A stretch of DNA of 64,000 nucleotides from Pseudomonas fluorescens (GTDB lineage: Bacteria > Pseudomonadota > Gammaproteobacteria > Pseudomonadales > Pseudomonadaceae), in the NCBI RefSeq assembly GCF_001648775.1, contig NZ_LVEJ01000028.1, positions 134,269-198,268 on the forward strand. The letters are read 5' to 3'. Of the stretch, positions 53,589 through 63,586 are shown in pieces. The position numbers and the translations under genes are program-made. The notes under the pieces are model-generated. The model made no database searches. It was not told where the DNA came from and saw only the letters and a program-made list of their open reading frames with translations. The first letter of the stretch is position 1. Every line of letters begins with the position of its first letter.

Positions 53589-54693
53589 GAGCCAGAACCT
53601 TGCGCAGCGCTTCGAGGAAGCGGCTGTTTTCTGCCGGCAGCCCGATGGTCACCCGCAGGTGGTTAGGCATGCCGTAGTTGGCCACCGGACGCACGATCAC
53701 GCCTTCGCGCAGCAAGCCCTGAAAAATCGGGGCGGCGACCTGAGCGAGATCGACGCAGATAAAGTTGCCTTTGGATTCGATCCAGCTCAGGCCCAGCTCA
53801 CGGAAACCGGCCTGCAACTGCTGCATGCCCGATTCGTTGAGTTGACGGCTTTGCGCCAGATATTCCTCGTCCTTCAATGCAGCACAAGCCGCCGCCAAGG
53901 CGAGGCTATTGACGTTGAATGGCTGGCGTACACGGTTCAGCACGTCCGCTACCACCGGAGTCGACAGGCCGTAGCCAACACGCAGGGCTGCCAGACCATA
54001 AGCCTTGGAGAAGGTGCGCGAGACCAGCAAGTTCGGGTAAGCGGCGAGGAAGTCCAGACCGTCCGGCAAGTCGCTGCCTTCGGCATACTCGATGTAAGCC
54101 TCGTCGAGCACTACCAGCACATGCTCCGGAACGTCCTGCAGGAACTCGTCCAGCGCTTCAGCGCCGAACCAGGTGCCGGTCGGGTTGTTCGGGTTGGCGA
54201 TGAACACCACGCGGGTGTTGGCATCGATGGCCGCCAGCATTGCAGGCAGGTCATGCCCCCAATCCTTCGCTGGCACCACTTTGGCTTGCGCGCCAACGGC
54301 CTGAGTGGCGATCGGATACACCGCAAACGCGTGTTCGCTGAACACGGCATTGAGGCCCGGTGCCAGATAGGCACGCGCGACCAGCTCAAGAATGTCGTTG
54401 GAACCGTTGCCCAGTGTGACCTGATTCAGGTCTACGCGGCACTGTTCGGCCAGCAGCGATTTCAATGCGAAACCGTTGCCGTCCGGATAACGGGTCAGCT
54501 CGGCCAGCTCTTCACGGATCGCCGCCAAGGCTTTCGGACTGGCACCCAACGGGTTTTCGTTGCTGGCCAGTTTGACGATTTTTGCCGGATCCAGATCCAG
54601 CTCGCGCGCCAGTTCGTCCACAGGCTTGCCCGGAACGTACGGCGAAAGTTGTTGCACGCCCGGCTGTGCCAGAGCGAGGAAATTGCCACTCAT
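53581..54693 (-). CDS. hisC: HisC, histidinol-phosphate / aromatic aminotransferase
   Basis: This 370-residue class I/II aminotransferase has GNGSNDILELV, the PNNPTG motif and the PLP lysine in SRTFSKAYGLAALRVGYG. It lies in the aromatic amino acid cluster between pheA and tyrA-aroA, so it may serve phenylalanine and tyrosine synthesis as well as histidine, like hisC2 of P. aeruginosa. Confidence 0.94.
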   Translation of the reverse strand: MSGNFLALAQPGVQQLSPYVPGKPVDELARELDLDPAKIVKLASNENPLGASPKALAAIREELAELTRYPDGNGFALKSLLAEQCRVDLNQVTLGNGSNDILELVARAYLAPGLNAVFSEHAFAVYPIATQAVGAQAKVVPAKDWGHDLPAMLAAIDANTRVVFIANPNNPTGTWFGAEALDEFLQDVPEHVLVVLDEAYIEYAEGSDLPDGLDFLAAYPNLLVSRTFSKAYGLAALRVGYGLSTPVVADVLNRVRQPFNVNSLALAAACAALKDEEYLAQSRQLNESGMQQLQAGFRELGLSWIESKGNFICVDLAQVAAPIFQGLLREGVIVRPVANYGMPNHLRVTIGLPAENSRFLEALRKVLARG

Positions 54694-54706
54694 TTGCTAC
54701 CACCCC

Positions 54707-55801
54707 TTAGAGAACTGCTTTCGGGTAGGAACCCAGCACTTTGAGTGCTACTGCTTCCTGACTGATCTTTTCCAGCACACCTTTGATCAACGGATCACGG
54801 TGATGGCCGACGAAGTCGATGAAGAACACGTAGGTCCATTTGCCGCTGCGCGACGGACGGGTTTCGATACGAGTCAGGTCGATCCCGTTGTCGTGGAACG
54901 GCACCAGCAGCTCATGGAGCGCGCCGGGTTTGTTGCTCATCGACACGATGATCGAAGTCTTGTCGTCGCCGGTCGGCGGCACTTCCTGGTTACCGATCAT
55001 CAAAAAGCGCGTCGAATTGTCCGGACGGTCTTCGATCTTCTCGGCCAGACGGGTCAGGCCGTACAAACCCGCCGCCATGTCGCCGGCAATCGCCGCCGAA
55101 TTCCACTCGCCTTTGACCCGTTTGGCCGCTTCGGCGTTGCTGGAAACCGCGACGCGCTCGACATTCGGGTAGTGCGCGTCCAGCCACTTGCGGCACTGGG
55201 CCAGCGACTGCGCATGGGAATAGATGCGGCTGATGCTGTCGGTCTTGGTGTTTTCACCGACCAACAGGTGATGGTGAATACGCAACTCGACTTCGCCACA
55301 GATGACCATGTCGTGTTCGAGGAAGCTGTCCAGCGTGTGGTTGACCGCGCCTTCGGTGGAGTTTTCCACCGGGACCACGCCAAAATTCACCGCTCCGGCC
55401 GCCACTTCGCGGAACACTTCATCGATCGCGGCCATTGGCTTGCTGATGACAGCGTGACCGAAGTGTTTCATCGCGGCAGCTTGGGTAAAGGTGCCTTCAG
55501 GACCGAGGTAAGCCACTTTCAGCGGTTGCTCCAGTGCCAGGCACGACGACATGATTTCGCGGAACAGCCGCGCCATCTCTTCGTTGCCCAGCGGCCCCTG
55601 ATTGCGTTCCATCACGCGTTTGAGCACCTGAGCTTCGCGCTCAGGACGATAGAACACCGGCACTTCGCCTTCGGCCAGCGAGGCCATCTTTACTCGCGCG
55701 ACTTCCTGGGCGCAACGCGCACGCTCACTGATCAGCTCCATGACTTTGGTGTCCAGAGCGTCAATGCGAACGCGCAGTGCCTTGAGTTCTTGCTCGGACA
55801 T
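54707..55801 (-). CDS. pheA: PheA, chorismate mutase / prephenate dehydratase
   Basis: This 364-residue P-protein has an AroQ chorismate mutase domain (about 1-90), a prephenate dehydratase domain (about 95-270, with GPEGTFTQAA and ENSTEGAVNHTLD), and a C-terminal ACT domain (about 280-360) with TRIETRPSRSG, the phenylalanine feedback site. The ATG overlaps the serC stop by one base (TGATG). Confidence 0.97.
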   Translation of the reverse strand: MSEQELKALRVRIDALDTKVMELISERARCAQEVARVKMASLAEGEVPVFYRPEREAQVLKRVMERNQGPLGNEEMARLFREIMSSCLALEQPLKVAYLGPEGTFTQAAAMKHFGHAVISKPMAAIDEVFREVAAGAVNFGVVPVENSTEGAVNHTLDSFLEHDMVICGEVELRIHHHLLVGENTKTDSISRIYSHAQSLAQCRKWLDAHYPNVERVAVSSNAEAAKRVKGEWNSAAIAGDMAAGLYGLTRLAEKIEDRPDNSTRFLMIGNQEVPPTGDDKTSIIVSMSNKPGALHELLVPFHDNGIDLTRIETRPSRSGKWTYVFFIDFVGHHRDPLIKGVLEKISQEAVALKVLGSYPKAVL

Positions 55802-56886
55802 CAGCCGTGTTCCTTCTCGAATTCAGCCATGTACGCCACCAGCGCGTTAACCGCAGTGATGTCGACGGCGTTGTAGATGGAGGCGCGCATGCCACCCACA
55901 GAGCGGTGGCCCTTGAGGTTGAGCAGACCACGCGCGTCGGCACCGGCGAGGAACGGCTTGTCCAGACGATCATCGGCCAGACGGAACGGCACGTTCATCC
56001 ACGAGCGGTCCGACTTGTTGATCGGGTTGCTGTAGAGGCCGCTGGCGTCGATGAAGTCGTACAGCGTGCGCTGCTTGACGTCATTGAGCCTGGCGATGGC
56101 TTCAACGCCGCCCTGCTCTTTCAGCCACTGGAACACCAGACCGGACAGGTACCAGGCCAGGGTCGGCGGGGTGTTGTACATCGAGCCGTTATCGGCCGCG
56201 ACTTTATAGTCAAGCATGGTCGGGCACAGCGAGCGCGCCTTGCCGAGCAAGTCTTCGCGGATGATGTTGACGACGATGCCGCTCGGGCCGATGTTCTTCT
56301 GCGCGCCGGCGTAGATCATGCCGAAACGCGAGATGTCGACCGGACGCGAGAGAATGTCCGAGGACATGTCGGCCACCAGCGGCACGTCACCGACTTCCGG
56401 GATCCACTGGAATTCCAGACCACCAATGGTTTCGTTCGGCGCGTAGTGAACGTAAGCGGCGTCTTTCGACAGCTTCCACTCGTTCTGGCCCGGAATGGCG
56501 AAATAGTCGTAAGGCTTGGCAGTGGCAGCAACGTTGACGTGGCCGTAGCGCGAAGCTTCTTCGATGGCTTTCTGCGACCAGATACCAGTGTCGATGTAGT
56601 CGGCCGAGCCGCCTTCAGGCAACAGGTTCAGTGGAATCTGCGCGAATTGCTGGCTGGCGCCACCCTGCAGAAACAGCACTTTATAGTTCGACGGGATATT
56701 CAGCAGGTCACGCAGATCCTGCTCGGCCTGGGTGGCGATGGACACGAACTCATCGCTGCGATGGCTCATTTCCATGACCGACAGACCCTTGCCGTGCCAA
56801 TCAAGGAGTTCACCCTGGGCGCGCTGCAGGACAGCTTCAGGAAGCGCCGCAGGACCGGCGCAGAAGTTATAGGCTCGCTTGCTCAC
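55801..56886 (-). CDS. serC: SerC, phosphoserine aminotransferase
   Basis: This 361-residue class V aminotransferase starts MSKRAYNFCAGPAALPEAVL, has FLQGGASQQFA and the PLP lysine in YAGAQKNIGPSG. It makes phosphoserine for serine synthesis and works in pyridoxine synthesis. The GTG at 56886 is chosen because it gives the known N-terminus; a TTG two codons earlier is also in frame. It heads the serC-pheA-hisC-tyrA/aroA-cmk run, whose junctions mostly overlap. Confidence 0.96.
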   Translation of the reverse strand: MSKRAYNFCAGPAALPEAVLQRAQGELLDWHGKGLSVMEMSHRSDEFVSIATQAEQDLRDLLNIPSNYKVLFLQGGASQQFAQIPLNLLPEGGSADYIDTGIWSQKAIEEASRYGHVNVAATAKPYDYFAIPGQNEWKLSKDAAYVHYAPNETIGGLEFQWIPEVGDVPLVADMSSDILSRPVDISRFGMIYAGAQKNIGPSGIVVNIIREDLLGKARSLCPTMLDYKVAADNGSMYNTPPTLAWYLSGLVFQWLKEQGGVEAIARLNDVKQRTLYDFIDASGLYSNPINKSDRSWMNVPFRLADDRLDKPFLAGADARGLLNLKGHRSVGGMRASIYNAVDITAVNALVAYMAEFEKEHG

Positions 56887-56939
56887 ATCCAATCTCGCTC
56901 TGATTTGGTGGTATCACATATCAGTCGACGCCAATCGTG

Positions 56940-57030
56940 TGTGGGAGCGAGCTTGCTCGCGAAGGCGGACTGACATTCAACAACAATGTCGCCTGATACT
57001 CCGCTTTCGCGAGCAAGCTCGCTCCCACAA
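56940..57030. repeat. REP pair between gyrA and serC
   Basis: TGTGGGAGCGAGCTTGCTCG and its inverted copy ending GCAAGCTCGCTCCCACA lie about 50 bp apart. They fill most of the 223 bp between the gyrA terminator and the serC start. Confidence 0.88.
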
Positions 57031-57065
57031 GGATCTCCATGGGCGTCGAAATTTCATACCGGACA

Positions 57066-57107
57066 AATAACAAGGGGGCGAATTCTCATCCGCCCCCTCG
57101 TTTGTCC
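57066..57107 (-). terminator. Intrinsic terminator of gyrA
   Basis: GGGGGCG and CGCCCCC pair around ATGAGAATT-type loop bases, with a further weak outer pairing, followed by TTGTTATTTG on the minus strand. It begins a few bases after the gyrA stop. Confidence 0.8.
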
Positions 57108-57109
57108 GC

Positions 57110-59884
57110 TTATTCTTGCGGTTCTTCGTCTGCTGCGGCGTCCAGTTGCTGGTCTTCGCCAGCATCGTCGCTCACGACGCTGCCTTCGAATTCCTCGCCC
57201 TCTTCACCTTCAAGCTCTTCACCTTCGACTTCCGAAGGCTCCTGAACCCGCTCCAGCCCGACCAGGGTTTCATCCTTGGCCAGCTTGATCAGCGTCACAC
57301 CTTGAGTGTTACGACCCAGGCTCGACACTTCGTCGACACGGGTGCGCACCAGGGTGCCCTGATCGGAGATCAGCATGATCTCTTCACCGTCCTGCACCTG
57401 AACCGCGCCGACCAGACGGCCGTTACGCTCGTTGCTGACCATGGCGATAACGCCCTGACCGCCACGCTTGTACTCAGGGAACTCGGCGATCGCCGTGCGC
57501 TTGCCGTAACCGCGCGCGGAAGCGGTGAGGATTTCGCTGCCTTCTTCCGGAATCAGCATGGAGATCAGCTTCTGCCCTTCTGGCAGACGCATGCCACGCA
57601 CACCACGGGCAGTACGGCCCATGGCGCGAACTTCGGACTCCTTGAAGCGCGTCACTTTGCCGCCGTCGGAGAACAGCATGATTTCCTGCTCGCCGTCGGT
57701 GACAGCAGCGGAGATCAGGATGTCGCCTTCGTCCAGCTCCAGCGCAATCAGACCGACGCTGCGCTGACGACTGAAAGCCACCAGCGGGGTCTTCTTCACG
57801 GTACCGTTGGCGGTCGACATGAAGATGAACGGCGCCTTCTTGCGGTCGGCAGCCTTGATACGGGCACGACGCTCTTCGTCGGTCTCGTTGCTGTTTTCGA
57901 TGTCTTCTACATCAGCCTCGACGCCTTCGGCTTCTTCTTCATCAGCCTGACGCTTCATGGCTTCGAGATCGACCGGCAGCATGGTGGTGATGTATTCACC
58001 CTCGCTCAACGGCAAGAGGTTGACCAGCGGACGACCACGGGCGGCGCGGGACGCTTCCGGAATCTCGTAGGTCTTGAGCCAGTACACCTTGCCCTTGCTG
58101 GAGAACAGCAGCAGCGTGGTGTGGCTGTTGGCAACCAGCAGGTGAGCGATGTAGTCCTCATCCTTGACGCCGGTCGCCGATTTGCCTTTGCCGCCACGAC
58201 GCTGAGCCTGGTACGCAGCCAGCGGCTGGGTCTTGGCGTAGCCACCGTGGGAGATGGTCACGACGCGCTCTTCTTCCGGGATCATGTCACCCAGGGTCAG
58301 GTCGAGACGGGCATCGAGAATCTCGGTGCGACGCTGGTCGCCGTATTCGGCGCGGATCACTTCCAGCTCTTCGCGGATCACTTCCATCAGGCGCACGGCG
58401 CTGTTGAGGATGCGGATCAGCTCGCCGATCTGGTTGAGGATCTCTTGATACTCGGCCAGCAGTTTTTCGTGTTCCAGACCGGTCAGACGGTGCAGACGCA
58501 GTTCCAGAATGGCTTGCGCCTGTTCTGGCGAGAGGAAGTATTTGCCTTCGCGCAGACCGTATTGCGGATCAAGGGTTTCCGGACGGCATGAATCAGCACC
58601 GGCACGTTCAACCATCGCCACCACGGCCGAGGATTCCCACGGCGTGCTGATCAGCGCTTCTTTAGCTTCCGACGGCGTCGGCGAAGCCTTGATCAGGGCG
58701 ATCACCGGGTCGATGTTCGACAGGGCAACGGCCTGGCCTTCGAGGATGTGACCACGCTCACGCGCCTTGCGCAGTTCGAACACGGTACGACGGGTAACCA
58801 CTTCGCGACGGTGACGGACGAAGGCTTCCAGCAGATCCTTGAGGTTAAGGATGCGTGGGCGGCCGTCGATCAGCGCAACGATGTTGATGCCGAATACCGA
58901 TTGCAGCTGGGTCTGCGCGTAGAGGTTGTTGAGGATGACCTCAGGCACTTCGCCGCGACGCAATTCGATCACGACGCGCATACCGTCCTTGTCGGACTCG
59001 TCGCGCAGCTCGGTGATGCCTTCGAGCTTCTTCTCTTTGACCAGCTCGGCGATCTTCTCGATCAGACGCGCCTTGTTCAACTGGTACGGCAGTTCGGTGA
59101 TGACGATCTGCTGACGGCCACCGACCTTGTCGATGTCTTCAATGATCGAGCGGGCGCGCATATAAATGCGCCCGCGACCGGTGCGATAGGCTTCGATGAT
59201 GCCGGCGCGACCGTTGATGATCGCCGCGGTCGGGAAGTCCGGACCGGGGATGTACTGCATCAGCTCGTCGACGGTCAGCTCAGGGTTGTCGATGAGCGCC
59301 AGGCAACCGTCGATGACTTCACCGAGGTTGTGCGGCGGAATGTTGGTCGCCATGCCCACGGCGATACCGCTGGAGCCGTTGACCAGCAGATTGGGGATAC
59401 GGGTCGGCATGACCGCCGGGATCATTTCGGTGCCGTCGTAGTTCGGCACCCAGTCCACGGTTTCTTTGTGCAGGTCAGCCAGCAGCTCGTGCGCCAGCTT
59501 GGTCATGCGCACTTCGGTGTATCGCATGGCCGCAGCGTTGTCGCCGTCGACCGAACCGAAGTTGCCCTGACCGTCGACCAGCAGGTAGCGCAGGGAGAAC
59601 GGCTGAGCCATACGAACGATGGTGTCGTACACCGCAGTATCACCGTGCGGGTGATACTTACCGATCACGTCGCCGACAACACGGGCAGATTTCTTGTACG
59701 GCTTGTTGAAGTCGTTGCCCAGCTCGCTCATCGCGAACAGTACGCGACGGTGCACGGGCTTGAGGCCATCGCGCGCATCCGGCAGTGCACGGCCGACGAT
59801 CACGCTCATCGCGTAGTCGAGGTAGGACTGTTTCAGCTCGTCTTCGATATTGACCGGGAGGATTTCTTTGGCCAGTTCGCCCAT
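57110..59884 (-). CDS. gyrA: GyrA, DNA gyrase subunit A
   Basis: This 924-residue subunit starts MGELAKEILPVNIEDELKQS. It has the winged-helix/tower region with the catalytic Tyr in AMRYTEVRM (about 127) and six C-terminal DNA-wrapping blades including the GyrA box (QRRGGKG). It ends in an acidic Glu/Asp tail. The quinolone region reads HGDTAVYD with T83 and D87, the normal Pseudomonas residues. The ATG at 59884 fits the family; longer upstream frames do not. The gene stands alone with a terminator. Confidence 0.98.
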   Translation of the reverse strand: MGELAKEILPVNIEDELKQSYLDYAMSVIVGRALPDARDGLKPVHRRVLFAMSELGNDFNKPYKKSARVVGDVIGKYHPHGDTAVYDTIVRMAQPFSLRYLLVDGQGNFGSVDGDNAAAMRYTEVRMTKLAHELLADLHKETVDWVPNYDGTEMIPAVMPTRIPNLLVNGSSGIAVGMATNIPPHNLGEVIDGCLALIDNPELTVDELMQYIPGPDFPTAAIINGRAGIIEAYRTGRGRIYMRARSIIEDIDKVGGRQQIVITELPYQLNKARLIEKIAELVKEKKLEGITELRDESDKDGMRVVIELRRGEVPEVILNNLYAQTQLQSVFGINIVALIDGRPRILNLKDLLEAFVRHRREVVTRRTVFELRKARERGHILEGQAVALSNIDPVIALIKASPTPSEAKEALISTPWESSAVVAMVERAGADSCRPETLDPQYGLREGKYFLSPEQAQAILELRLHRLTGLEHEKLLAEYQEILNQIGELIRILNSAVRLMEVIREELEVIRAEYGDQRRTEILDARLDLTLGDMIPEEERVVTISHGGYAKTQPLAAYQAQRRGGKGKSATGVKDEDYIAHLLVANSHTTLLLFSSKGKVYWLKTYEIPEASRAARGRPLVNLLPLSEGEYITTMLPVDLEAMKRQADEEEAEGVEADVEDIENSNETDEERRARIKAADRKKAPFIFMSTANGTVKKTPLVAFSRQRSVGLIALELDEGDILISAAVTDGEQEIMLFSDGGKVTRFKESEVRAMGRTARGVRGMRLPEGQKLISMLIPEEGSEILTASARGYGKRTAIAEFPEYKRGGQGVIAMVSNERNGRLVGAVQVQDGEEIMLISDQGTLVRTRVDEVSSLGRNTQGVTLIKLAKDETLVGLERVQEPSEVEGEELEGEEGEEFEGSVVSDDAGEDQQLDAAADEEPQE

Positions 59885-60307
59885 GAGAAGCCTGATTCCT
59901 TTTTCTGGTGAAACTTCGTCATATCCATGTGGGAGCAACGAAGCTCGTCGGGGCAGGCCGAGTGCCATGCGCCGACTTACGACAAATCAACACTGGATCG
60001 CGGATTTGCGCAGTAAAGACAGCTCCGTGGAGCTGCCTCGGAAAACGCCGGATGTTATCACAAAGGCCGCCACGCACCTATCCCCCAGATGCGCATGGAG
60101 CATAGTTAGTTGACCGGTGACAGGCTTAACGGGGACGAGAGAAGCTCAGAGCTTCTTTGAACGTAGAATTGAGGGCGGATTTGCGGATGTTTATTGACTT
60201 TTAAGGCCCCTTCGCGAGCAGGCTCGCTCCCACATTGTTTTGTGGTGCTCACAAAACCTGTGGGAGCCAGCCTGCTCGCGAAGAGGACAACGCAGACATC
60301 AAGCCAA
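59885..60307. other. Gap upstream of gyrA (promoter region) with REP pair
   Basis: The 423 bp should contain the gyrA promoter and leader. No coding frame is convincing. A REP pair occupies 60209-60284 just after the mtnA stop. A stretch at 59926-59950 resembles a worn REP. I could not place a -35/-10 pair with confidence. Confidence 0.5.
60209..60284. repeat. REP pair downstream of mtnA
   Basis: CCTTCGCGAGCAGGCTCGCT and the inverted near-copy AGCCAGCCTGCTCGCGAAG face each other across about 30 bp. It lies 24 bp after the mtnA stop, where it could protect the 3' end of the message. Confidence 0.85.
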
Positions 60308-61384
60308 TCAATGCAGGCGTTTGCGGCACATCAACTGGGCCATTTTCGCGGTGTCCGGGCGTTCGACGATGCCTTTCTCGGTGACGATCGCATCGATCAG
60401 GTCCGCCGGAGTCACGTCAAACACCGGGTTGAACGCTTCAACGTCGGCACCGACACGCTTGCCGCCGACTTCGAGCAATTCGGCACCGTCACGCTCCTCG
60501 ATCGGGATGTCATCGCCGCTGGCCAGATTCATGTCGATGGTCGAGCTCGGCGCCACCACCATGAAACGCACGCCGTGGTGCATGGCGTTGACCGCCAGTT
60601 GATAGGTGCCGATCTTGTTCGCCACGTCGCCGTTGGCCGTAATGCGGTCAGCGCCGACAATCACCCAGGTCACGCCTTTGGTTTTCATGATGTGCGCCGC
60701 GGCGGAGTCGGCATTCAAGGTCACCGGAATGCCTTCATTGGCCAGCTCCCACGCAGTCAGACGCGAGCCTTGCAGCCACGGACGGGTTTCGTCGGCGTAA
60801 ACGCGCTCGACCATGCCTTCAAGAAAAGCTGCGCGAATCACCCCCAGTGCCGTGCCGAAACCGCCGGTGGCGAGTGCACCGGTGTTGCAGTGAGTCAGAA
60901 TCGCCTGGGCATTGCCCTGATGTTTGCGGATCAGATCGACGCCGAGCTGCGCCATGGTCAGGTTGGCTTCACGGTCGCTTTCATGAATGGCGATGGCTTC
61001 GGCTTCCAGCGCCGCCAGCGGATCGGCGTTCTCCTTCAAACGATCCAGACGATCGTGCATACGACCGAGCGCCCAGAACAGGTTGACGGCGGTCGGACGA
61101 GAATCGGCCAGCAGGGCGAAATCCTCTTCCAGCGCCGCGTACCAATCACCACCTTCGGCGATCCGCGCACGGGCCGCGAGGACGATGCCATACGCGGCAC
61201 TGATGCCAATGGCCGGCGCGCCACGCACCACCATCGTGCGAATCGCCTCAGCCACGCCGGCGGCGCTGGTGTAGGCGATCCAGGTTTCCTCGAACGGCAA
61301 AATACGCTGATCCAGCAGGTGGAGCGCGCCATCTCGCCAATCGATGGCCTTCACTTTCTCCGCAGCCAACAGTCGATCGCGCAT
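60308..61384 (-). CDS. mtnA: MtnA, methylthioribose-1-phosphate isomerase
   Basis: This 358-residue aIF2B-like enzyme has VRGAPAIG, the catalytic Cys in THCNTGALATGG and Asp in GADRITANGDVANKIGTY. It isomerises 5-methylthioribose-1-P to the ribulose form in methionine salvage. ATG at 61384. It is divergent from mtaD over 108 bp, as in P. aeruginosa. Confidence 0.95.
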   Translation of the reverse strand: MRDRLLAAEKVKAIDWRDGALHLLDQRILPFEETWIAYTSAAGVAEAIRTMVVRGAPAIGISAAYGIVLAARARIAEGGDWYAALEEDFALLADSRPTAVNLFWALGRMHDRLDRLKENADPLAALEAEAIAIHESDREANLTMAQLGVDLIRKHQGNAQAILTHCNTGALATGGFGTALGVIRAAFLEGMVERVYADETRPWLQGSRLTAWELANEGIPVTLNADSAAAHIMKTKGVTWVIVGADRITANGDVANKIGTYQLAVNAMHHGVRFMVVAPSSTIDMNLASGDDIPIEERDGAELLEVGGKRVGADVEAFNPVFDVTPADLIDAIVTEKGIVERPDTAKMAQLMCRKRLH

Positions 61385-61492
61385 CCCTCACCCCGCACTC
61401 ATGAACAAAAGCCGCCGATTATAGCGATCCCCCCGCGAAGACGCTCGGGTATACTTCGCCATCCTTTACAAAAGCACTGGAACCGACCCTCG

Positions 61493-62827
61493 ATGCCGAA
61501 ACCTGCCATTGCGCTCGACTTATTATTGCTGCCGACCTGGCTGGTACCCGTCGAACCGGCAGGCGTTGTGCTCAAGGAGCACGGCCTGGGCATCCGCGAC
61601 GGTCGCATCGTGTTTATCGGCCCCCGCGCCGAAGCGTTGAAGTGTAACGCCACTGAAGTGCGCGAATTGCCGGATGTGTTGCTCGCTCCGGGCCTGATCA
61701 ATGCGCACGGCCACGCGGCGATGACGCTGTTCCGTGGCCTGGCCGACGATCTGCCGTTGATGACCTGGCTGGAAAATCACATCTGGCCGGCCGAAGCCAA
61801 ATGGGTCGATGAAGACTTCGTCCGTGATGGCACCGATCTGGCCATCGCCGAGCAGATCAAGGGCGGCATCACTTGCTTCTCGGACATGTATTTCTTTCCG
61901 AAAGTCGCCAGCGAGCGCGTGCACAACAGTGGTATTCGCGCGCAGATCGCCATTCCGATCCTCGATTTCCCGATTCCGGGCGCCAGCAGTGCCGACGAGG
62001 CCATTCGTCAGGGCGTCGAGTTGTTCGGCGACTTGAAGCATCACGAACGGATCAAGATCACCTTCGGCCCTCATGCACCGTACACCGTTGGCGATGAGAA
62101 CCTGGAAAAAATCCGCGTGATTGCCGAGGAGCTCGACGCCTCGATCCACATGCACGTCCACGAAACCGCTTTTGAGGTCCAGCAAGCGCTGGAGCAGCGT
62201 GGCGAACGCCCGCTCGCCCGCCTCGGCCGCCTGGGCTTGCTCGGTCCGCGTTTCCAGGCCGTGCACATGACCCAGATCAGCGATGACGACCTGGCGTTGC
62301 TGGTAGAAAGCAACACCAGCGTGATCCACTGCCCGGAGTCGAACCTGAAGCTGGCCAGCGGTTTCTGCCCGGTCGAGCGGTTGTGGCAGGCTGGCGTCAA
62401 TGTCGCGATCGGCACCGATGGCGCGGCGAGCAATAACGATCTCGACCTGCTCGGCGAAACCCGCACCGCCGCGCTGCTGGCCAAAGCCGTCGCCGGTTCG
62501 GCCACCGCGCTCGATGCCCACCGAGCACTGCGCATGGCCACGCTGAATGGTGCGCGGGCACTGGGCATCGAAGCACAAGTCGGCTCGCTGGAGATCGGCA
62601 AAGCCGCGGACATCGTCGCCTTCGACCTGTCCGGTCTGGCGCAGCAACCGGTGTATGACCCGGTTTCGCAGCTTATATATGCCACCGGTCGCGATTGCGT
62701 GAAACACCTGTGGGTTGCCGGCAAACAACTGCTCGATGACCGCCGCCTGACCCGACTCGACGAAGAACAGCTGGGCGCCACCGCCCGGGCCTGGGGCCGG
62801 CGCATCAGCGGCCACACCGAATCGTAA
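61493..62827 (+). CDS. mtaD: MtaD, methylthioadenosine/S-adenosylhomocysteine deaminase
   Basis: This 444-residue TRZ/ATZ amidohydrolase has the metal ligands NAHGHAAMT, HVHETAFE and GTDGAASNN. In Pseudomonas this enzyme deaminates methylthioadenosine to methylthioinosine, a salvage route that joins MtnA, whose gene is next door. The start at 61493 (MPKPAIALDLLL) is chosen by family length. ubiG follows after 56 bp. Confidence 0.92.
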   Translation: MPKPAIALDLLLLPTWLVPVEPAGVVLKEHGLGIRDGRIVFIGPRAEALKCNATEVRELPDVLLAPGLINAHGHAAMTLFRGLADDLPLMTWLENHIWPAEAKWVDEDFVRDGTDLAIAEQIKGGITCFSDMYFFPKVASERVHNSGIRAQIAIPILDFPIPGASSADEAIRQGVELFGDLKHHERIKITFGPHAPYTVGDENLEKIRVIAEELDASIHMHVHETAFEVQQALEQRGERPLARLGRLGLLGPRFQAVHMTQISDDDLALLVESNTSVIHCPESNLKLASGFCPVERLWQAGVNVAIGTDGAASNNDLDLLGETRTAALLAKAVAGSATALDAHRALRMATLNGARALGIEAQVGSLEIGKAADIVAFDLSGLAQQPVYDPVSQLIYATGRDCVKHLWVAGKQLLDDRRLTRLDEEQLGATARAWGRRISGHTES

Positions 62828-62883
62828 ACACCGCGGAGCACAATCCGCGGCTACAGCCTTTTTCAAGTTTCAGAGGATTTAAC

Positions 62884-63582
62884 ATGAGCAACGTCGACCA
62901 CGCTGAAATCGCCAAATTCGAAGCCCTGGCCCATCGCTGGTGGGACCGTGAAAGCGAATTCAAACCGCTGCACGACATCAACCCGCTGCGGGTCAACTGG
63001 ATTGACGAGCGGGTCAACCTGGCCGGCAAGAAAGTCCTCGACGTCGGTTGCGGCGGCGGCATCCTCAGCGAAGCCATGGCCCAGCGTGGCGCCACTGTGA
63101 TGGGCATCGACATGGGCGAAGCGCCGCTGGCGGTCGCGCAATTGCATCAACTGGAGTCCGGCGTCAACGTCGAATACCGCCAGATCACTGCCGAAGACCT
63201 CGCTGAAGAAATGCCTGAGCAGTTCGACGTAGTGACCTGCCTCGAGATGCTCGAACACGTGCCTGATCCATCGTCGGTGATCCGCGCCTGTTTCCGCATG
63301 GTCAAACCGGGCGGTCAAGTGTTCTTCTCGACCATCAACCGCAACCCGAAGGCCTACCTGTTCGCCATCGTCGGCGCGGAATACATCATGAAGTTACTGC
63401 CGCGCGGCACCCACGACTTCAAGAAATTCATCCGCCCGTCCGAGCTCGGTGCCTGGAGCCGCATGGCTGGCCTGACCGTCAAGGACATCATCGGCCTGAC
63501 TTACAACCCGCTGACCAAGCACTACAAGCTGGCCAATGACGTTGACGTCAATTACATGATCCAGACCCTGCGCGAGGAATAA
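62884..63582 (+). CDS. ubiG: UbiG, ubiquinone O-methyltransferase
   Basis: This 232-residue class I methyltransferase starts MSNVDHAEIAKFEALAHRWW, has motif I VLDVGCGGGILSE and the EMLEHVPDP post-motif. It performs both O-methylations in ubiquinone synthesis. AGAGGA precedes the ATG. mupP starts four bases after its stop. Confidence 0.97.
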   Translation: MSNVDHAEIAKFEALAHRWWDRESEFKPLHDINPLRVNWIDERVNLAGKKVLDVGCGGGILSEAMAQRGATVMGIDMGEAPLAVAQLHQLESGVNVEYRQITAEDLAEEMPEQFDVVTCLEMLEHVPDPSSVIRACFRMVKPGGQVFFSTINRNPKAYLFAIVGAEYIMKLLPRGTHDFKKFIRPSELGAWSRMAGLTVKDIIGLTYNPLTKHYKLANDVDVNYMIQTLREE

Positions 63583-63586
63583 GCCG

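Noticed and set aside
51333..53666. Long plus-strand open frame of 777 codons opposite tyrA-aroA
   Set aside because: Shadow of the fused gene: composition is typical of antisense frames and no motif or ribosome site is seen.
59600..59650. Possible quinolone-resistance change in gyrA
   Set aside because: The protein has Thr83 and Asp87, the normal residues in Pseudomonas.
57116..59911. Two long plus-strand frames opposite gyrA
   Set aside because: Antisense shadows of gyrA without family features.
59926..59950. Stretch TGTGGGAGCAACGAAGCTCG resembling a REP
   Set aside because: Too degenerate and without a clear inverted partner to list as a repeat.
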